64,000 nt of DNA from Tritrichomonas musculus. Its lineage: Eukaryota > Parabasalia > Tritrichomonadida > Tritrichomonadidae. A model generated the notes under the pieces. It worked only from the letters and a program-made list of their open reading frames with translations, was not told the origin of the DNA and ran no database searches. Location: the NCBI GenBank assembly GCA_039105265.1, contig JAPFFF010000011.1, forward strand, positions 2,108,001-2,172,000, written 5' to 3'. Every line of letters starts with the position of its first letter. Position 1 is the first letter of the stretch. Made by a program: the position numbers and the translations under genes. Positions 59,874-64,000 of the stretch are shown here, one piece after another.

Positions 59874-60189
59874 ATATTTCAAAAAAATTGGTTGAAAATT
59901 TCTTTCAAATTTCATAAATAAGAAACGATTATTTTTCAGAAAAAAAGATATAGACAAAAATATTAATATCTTGAGAATTGTCAGATATTGTATTTTTAAT
60001 TTAATTAAATTTAATAAATGAAATGAAATAAAATATAAGATAAATACAAAAGACGAAAAATTCTTTTTTAATATTTTATTAAGTATAGGAAAATTGTCTT
60101 TTTTCTTATTTTTTTATTTTAACTATGGGTTTATATATCGATTTTTTTTTTTGGAGAAAAGTGAATTTTTACTATTGGACTGATTTTAT
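59874..60189. other. Noncoding gap
   Basis: About 316 bases between IFT81 and the small membrane protein. It has T-rich runs near 60100-60155 that suit a 3' end for the minus-strand gene to the right. No further feature is seen. Confidence 0.45.
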
Positions 60190-60450
60190 TTATTCAATCT
60201 TTGGTTTTCCCTGAAAATCATAATTTTGAACACGATAATTGAGGTATGCATATCCAACAAGTCCTAAAAATATCCATATTGGGAAGAGATATGCCAATTT
60301 TTCTTCCATTGGACTAGTAGAATAGAATGGAAGAAATCCCAAGTAAAGAAGAATCCATGTAAATACAGTAACACCTATTACACAAAGAATTGCTTTTGGT
60401 TTATCATTCCAAAGTTTTTTAACTGGTTCAACTACATTATTGATATTCAT
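60190..60450 (-). CDS. Small two-pass membrane protein
   Basis: 86 residues from a good ATG (MNINNVVEPVKKLWNDKPKA). Two hydrophobic segments, about 20-42 (AILCVIGVTVFTWILLYLGF) and 52-72 (YLFPIWIFLGLVGYAYLNY), are joined by a short loop with Pro, Ser and Glu. Both ends are hydrophilic, giving a hairpin with both termini on the same side. The size and layout are those of small ER subunits (signal peptidase, oligosaccharyltransferase or GPI-synthesis accessory proteins), but no signature picks one. It is likely real because codon use and the paired helices are clean. Confidence 0.6.
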   Translation of the reverse strand: MNINNVVEPVKKLWNDKPKAILCVIGVTVFTWILLYLGFLPFYSTSPMEEKLAYLFPIWIFLGLVGYAYLNYRVQNYDFQGKPKIE

Positions 60451-62159
60451 TTTTCTTTGATATAGAAGATTTTTGGTGAAAATAATTCACGTCTAAACCG
60501 CTCTTCTAAACCATTATTAAAAGAAAAAAGTCATCTCACTTTAATTCTCTTATATATTTCTTTCATATAATTTTATAATTCATATATTTAGAAAATATTA
60601 TCCAAAATATTTGAATTTTATTGTATTTATTTGAAGATATTAATAAAAATTTAACTGACATTATTACTTCAAAAAGTTTGTATTAGAAAAAACAATTCAA
60701 TTTTTTGATTAAAAATTTATCAAAAAGTTTCCTTCATAATTAAAATTTGAATGACTTCTAATTTCTTATAAAATATAATCATCACCACAATAGTCATAAA
60801 ATATCAATATAATTTCATTTGATTATTTTTATATGAGTAGAAATATATTATATATTGCCATAATAAATGATAATATTATTTTTTTTCATAAAGTTGATGA
60901 AAATACGAATACTAAAATATAAATCTGATAAATACTTGTATCACATGACATTTATTTATTTTAATGTCACGAAAAGATTATTCTCATTCAAATCACATGT
61001 AAATCAAAATGAAATCAAAATAATCATCCGTATTCAAGCATTGTTTATACATTCTTATAACCATATCAAACAACTTCCTATTTGCTGAGTCAACAATCAT
61101 TCAAAAATAGTGAAAAAGATAAAAAAAAAAAAAAAAAAATAATAATAATAAAAGTAATAACCTCCTCAAATAACTTTAATATTTATATTTTAAAATATAA
61201 TATGCAAAATATTTAATTTTTTAACAGTCATTTTGAAGATATTATAATTTATTTCAGAAGCTTAACTATTTCAAAAAGTTTTAAAATGAAAAAACAATTC
61301 AATTTTTTGATAAAAAATTATCAAAAAGATTTTCCTCTTTATCTAAAATTTGAATGAATTTGTAGCATTTATAAAATATAATTTTCACAATAATAATTAA
61401 AAAATTCAATATTATTTCATTTGTTTATTTTAATATAGATATAAATAAAATATATATTGCGATAAAAACATTTTTTCTTTAAATATGTATTGTATCTTAT
61501 TATTTGATGAAAACACGAATAATTTGGTGTAAAGTTGATAATTGCTTATTTTGCATGATATATAAATATTTCGATGCAATGAAATGTTCATTTTCATCAA
61601 AAAATAATGAAAACCCCCAAAAAAATCAACTTTTTCTCAAAATCGACTGTTGCGATTTGTACAAATCAATGATATAATAATAACTAATAATTGAAATAAC
61701 TAAAAAAATTGTACAATTTTTAAATAAATGATATAATAATAACTAATAATTGAAATATTTTGAAATAGTGACAAATTTTAAGCATATTTATTTGAAAATC
61801 ACGCTTTAACGTACGAATTTATAATAAAAAATCAATTTTTTATTTGAATAAAATTGATATTTTCCATCACCATCTTACTATATCATTAAATATGCTTTAT
61901 AATTCTCTAGAATAAGAAGAAAATATAGATTTTTGATGAAATTGCTGTTAATATTCAAATTATAGAAAAGACGCAAAAAAATGTATTTGCGTATCTTTTA
62001 TACATTCTTTTAAGCATAATTAACATTTTGATATAAAAATATTTTAAATCGACTTACTAGATGTTGAGTTAGCAATCGTTCAAAAATAGTGAGACGACCT
62101 TTGGAGGGTACAAACAATTGTTTAGTAATTTTTAAAAAAAAATAAAGTTAAAATTGAAA
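60451..62159. other. Noncoding interval of 1.7 kb
   Basis: This lies between the start of the small membrane protein and the stop of the BEACH gene. It is mostly made of the diverged duplication listed next. A 73-codon frame at 60867-61088 falls inside one copy and is not conserved in the other, so it is rejected. A poly-A run is at about 61123-61139. Confidence 0.5.
60590..62100. repeat. Two diverged copies of a noncoding segment in tandem
   Basis: Copy 1 (about 60590-61120) and copy 2 (about 61187-62100) share, in order, GAAGATATT; AAAAAACAATTCAATTTTTT; AAAATTTGAATGA; TATATATTG; GATGAAAAnACGAAT; and the tail GAGTnAnCAATCnTTCAAAAA followed by TAGTGA. They have drifted a lot. Copy 2 carries about 350 extra bases near 61615-61960, including a 59-bp tandem duplication of TGATATAATAATAACTAATA (61670 and 61729). 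Most likely it is a decayed repeat family. Confidence 0.65.
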
Positions 62160-64000
62160 TCAACATTCATTAATTCCAAACACAGTTTTGTGAAATCTTT
62201 TTGTATTCAAGTCATTAGCTGAATAAATAAGAATGGAGCCTTTTTCTGTAACGGCGTATAAAACTCCTTTTTTAACACAATATTTCAAATCAATGAATTT
62301 TGAATCACTTCTTTCAACTCCAGCATCTTCAATATCTAAATAAAAAACTTCAAACAAATACAAATTATATCCACCACCGCGATAAGAAACTGGCTTCTCT
62401 GAGTTCCTTGTTTGATTTTTAACATTTTGGAAGGCAGTTGAAGGGTTAATTGAACCAATCACCATGTAATCAAAACCATCTAACGATGAATAATCAGACC
62501 AACAAGAAATTTCGAAGTTAATTTGTCTTTTCCTAATAAATTGTCCATCAATATCAAAGACAGAAAGATATGACTTAATATGACCTTCATGTTCCTTATT
62601 AGAATAAACGACAACGAAACCCCAACTCGAAGTAATTTTTACCATCATTGGAATTTCAGGCGAAATATCAATTGTTACAGTTGCTTCAAGACTTGATGTA
62701 TCAATTAAAATAATAGATCCGTCTTTTGTTCCACTTGCAATTGTACCATATTTTTCATTAATATCAATACAAGTAATTTCATTTCGAAATGATTGTATTG
62801 TTTTTAAGTGCCGAATTGGTGATGAATAACTATCATCAATAACTTTATAATTTTTTCTACTCGTTGAACTAAAAGAAAAATTCGACGAACTCGATTGATT
62901 CTTCTTATTAGATTCAAGAAGACTTAAGAATGATTTCTTGCTTATGTTTGATACGTTTGATGAAGATGGTGAAGATGACAAAGGAATCGTTGATTCTTCA
63001 ACTTGTATCTTTTTTAATTGCATGTCTCTTTTCGAGCTCCAAATATTAATTGATGTATCAGAGCCACCTGAAACAATAAAGTTGTCTGATAAACAAACAC
63101 AATTGACATGACCAACATGCTTAGTGAGCATTATTTCTCTCTTTATATCACTTAGCAATTGTGTTACAATTATTCCACCAATTTTTGTTGCGACAACGAG
63201 TAATGAGTTCTTTTCATTAAATGCAAAAGTGATAGATTTATCTGACGTATTTGCAAGTGCCAAATTTATTTGTAACTTTTCAGGATCAATATTAGAATCA
63301 TTTATCGAAGTTGCTGTTGGATTCTTGATCGTTGGCGTAGATGAGAATTTCTCTAATTTCCTCTTTTTGGCTGGTATTAAAGACGATGAAAGTTCTCCAA
63401 TTGAAGGATGAGAGATAATTTGATAGAAAGTTTGTTTTGTTTGAAAATCAGTCTTTAAAAAGGCAATTGAAATCTTCCCTGTTTCAGATATAAATAAACA
63501 TTTTTTAATACTATTATTTCCTTGATTTTGTATTTTTTTTGTGAAAATTTTTCCAAAAATTGAACAAGGGAAGTTTTCTGAAGGTATGAAATTAATTGAC
63601 TCCGTAATTGGCCGCACAATAAACTTTGTTTTCGCCGGATGTGGCTGTGTAAAGAGTTGATTAGGAATATGACCACAATGCTTTAAAACAGCTTTAATCA
63701 TCTTTCTTTGCGTTTCATCATTTTGATTCTCTAATGACCAAATATCTTCATACAAACAAGGATCGAACGTATTGTCTCTTTCTTGAGCTTTTTGACCTTT
63801 TTGCGAATCGCCAAAAATTAAATCAATCCATTCATTCAAGTGTTCATTTACGTAGTCACATTCGAGTGCTTTTCGATGAATGTAAATAAATTCAATTGCT
63901 GATTTACACCAATTTGGTAGAACTACATCATCAACAGGTTTTCCTCGAAGAATTCCAAGATCAAACTTGTTTCTATTCTCCAAGAAAGAAGAAGTATAAA
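62160..64000 (-). CDS. BEACH-WD40 protein, C-terminal part, cut by the window edge
   Basis: The frame is open to the right edge without an ATG, so the start lies outside. The 613 residues seen begin inside a BEACH domain: SSFLENRNKFDLGILRGKPV, then DVVLPNWCKSAIEFIYIHRK, LNEWIDLIFGDSQKG and a helix ending in the CGHIPNQLFTQPHP motif. These are the conserved last third of BEACH. WD40 repeats follow (GHVNCVCLSDNFIVSGGSDT, INIWSSKRD, GTIASGTKDGSIILIDTSS), with a Ser/Asn insert in the middle. This is the order of LRBA/neurobeachin/LYST-type proteins, which scaffold vesicle trafficking and lysosome-related processes. The subtype cannot be set from the fragment. Confidence 0.93.
   Translation of the reverse strand, partial: YTSSFLENRNKFDLGILRGKPVDDVVLPNWCKSAIEFIYIHRKALECDYVNEHLNEWIDLIFGDSQKGQKAQERDNTFDPCLYEDIWSLENQNDETQRKMIKAVLKHCGHIPNQLFTQPHPAKTKFIVRPITESINFIPSENFPCSIFGKIFTKKIQNQGNNSIKKCLFISETGKISIAFLKTDFQTKQTFYQIISHPSIGELSSSLIPAKKRKLEKFSSTPTIKNPTATSINDSNIDPEKLQINLALANTSDKSITFAFNEKNSLLVVATKIGGIIVTQLLSDIKREIMLTKHVGHVNCVCLSDNFIVSGGSDTSINIWSSKRDMQLKKIQVEESTIPLSSSPSSSNVSNISKKSFLSLLESNKKNQSSSSNFSFSSTSRKNYKVIDDSYSSPIRHLKTIQSFRNEITCIDINEKYGTIASGTKDGSIILIDTSSLEATVTIDISPEIPMMVKITSSWGFVVVYSNKEHEGHIKSYLSVFDIDGQFIRKRQINFEISCWSDYSSLDGFDYMVIGSINPSTAFQNVKNQTRNSEKPVSYRGGGYNLYLFEVFYLDIEDAGVERSDSKFIDLKYCVKKGVLYAVTEKGSILIYSANDLNTKRFHKTVFGINEC

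Noticed and set aside
59853-59957. 35-codon extension of IFT81
   Set aside because: It begins without ATG, is Phe/Lys-rich and is absent from the IFT81 family; the promoter-like element lies inside it.
60867-61088. 73-codon frame in the noncoding duplication
   Set aside because: Not preserved in the second copy of the duplicated segment.
1-64000. Introns, tRNA or rRNA genes, CRISPR arrays
   Set aside because: No trichomonad intron consensus, no tRNA-like box with GTTCRANNC in a cloverleaf context, no rRNA sequence and no regularly spaced spacer array were seen by eye.

Overview
This window is AT-rich nuclear DNA of a parabasalid flagellate, most likely a trichomonad and probably Tritrichomonas-like. 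I did not see a species-specific marker, so the genus is an inference from base composition and gene content. The lineage call rests on three things. One protein (55844-56656) matches the trichomonad initiator-binding (IBD) family. There is a pair of three-repeat Myb proteins. The genes are dense and appear intronless: every long reading frame is open from start to stop, and I found no GTATGT...ACTAACACACAG-type intron. Gaps between genes are usually 60-700 bp.

Left part (1-16.3 kb): a truncated large HECT-like protein, a glycosyltransferase-like protein related to the N-terminal half of plant L-arabinokinase, a CARMIL-type LRR protein, a small coiled-coil protein, an ankyrin protein, an unknown small protein, a 1024-residue low-complexity protein with four A-kinase-anchoring-like helices, and a RhoGAP. 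Middle part (16.4-40.2 kb): a Sec7 Arf-GEF, a jouberin/AHI1-like C2-WD40 protein, a Mei2-like RRM protein, an exportin, two tail-to-tail Myb proteins, a four-EF-hand protein, a DOCK-family GEF and kinesin-associated protein KAP3.

From 40.2 to 46.4 kb the genic pattern breaks. There is a fossil mobile or virus-like element with a decayed SF2 helicase, flanked by hairpins, a 53-bp tandem repeat and a long inverted repeat. It is followed by a 3.5-kb gene desert with a MITE-like structure. A strongly codon-biased SERCA-type Ca2+ ATPase follows, preceded by an Inr-like sequence.

Right part (49.5-64 kb): a bromodomain protein and a Rab GTPase from a divergent promoter, a large unknown protein, a cyclin, glucosamine-6-phosphate N-acetyltransferase, the IBD protein, a PAP2-like membrane protein, IFT81, a small two-pass membrane protein, a diverged noncoding duplication, and a BEACH-WD40 protein that runs off the right edge.

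Themes: flagellum building (AHI1, KAP3, IFT81), small-GTPase control of membranes and actin (RhoGAP, Sec7, DOCK, Rab, CARMIL, BEACH) and lineage-specific transcription (Myb x2, IBD, bromodomain). An AACGT-centred 8-mer (AACGTTTA or a close variant) lies within about 40 bp of the start codon of AHI1, KAP3, IFT81, both Myb genes and the cyclin. The most novel candidate is the AKAP-like repeat protein at 12002-15076.
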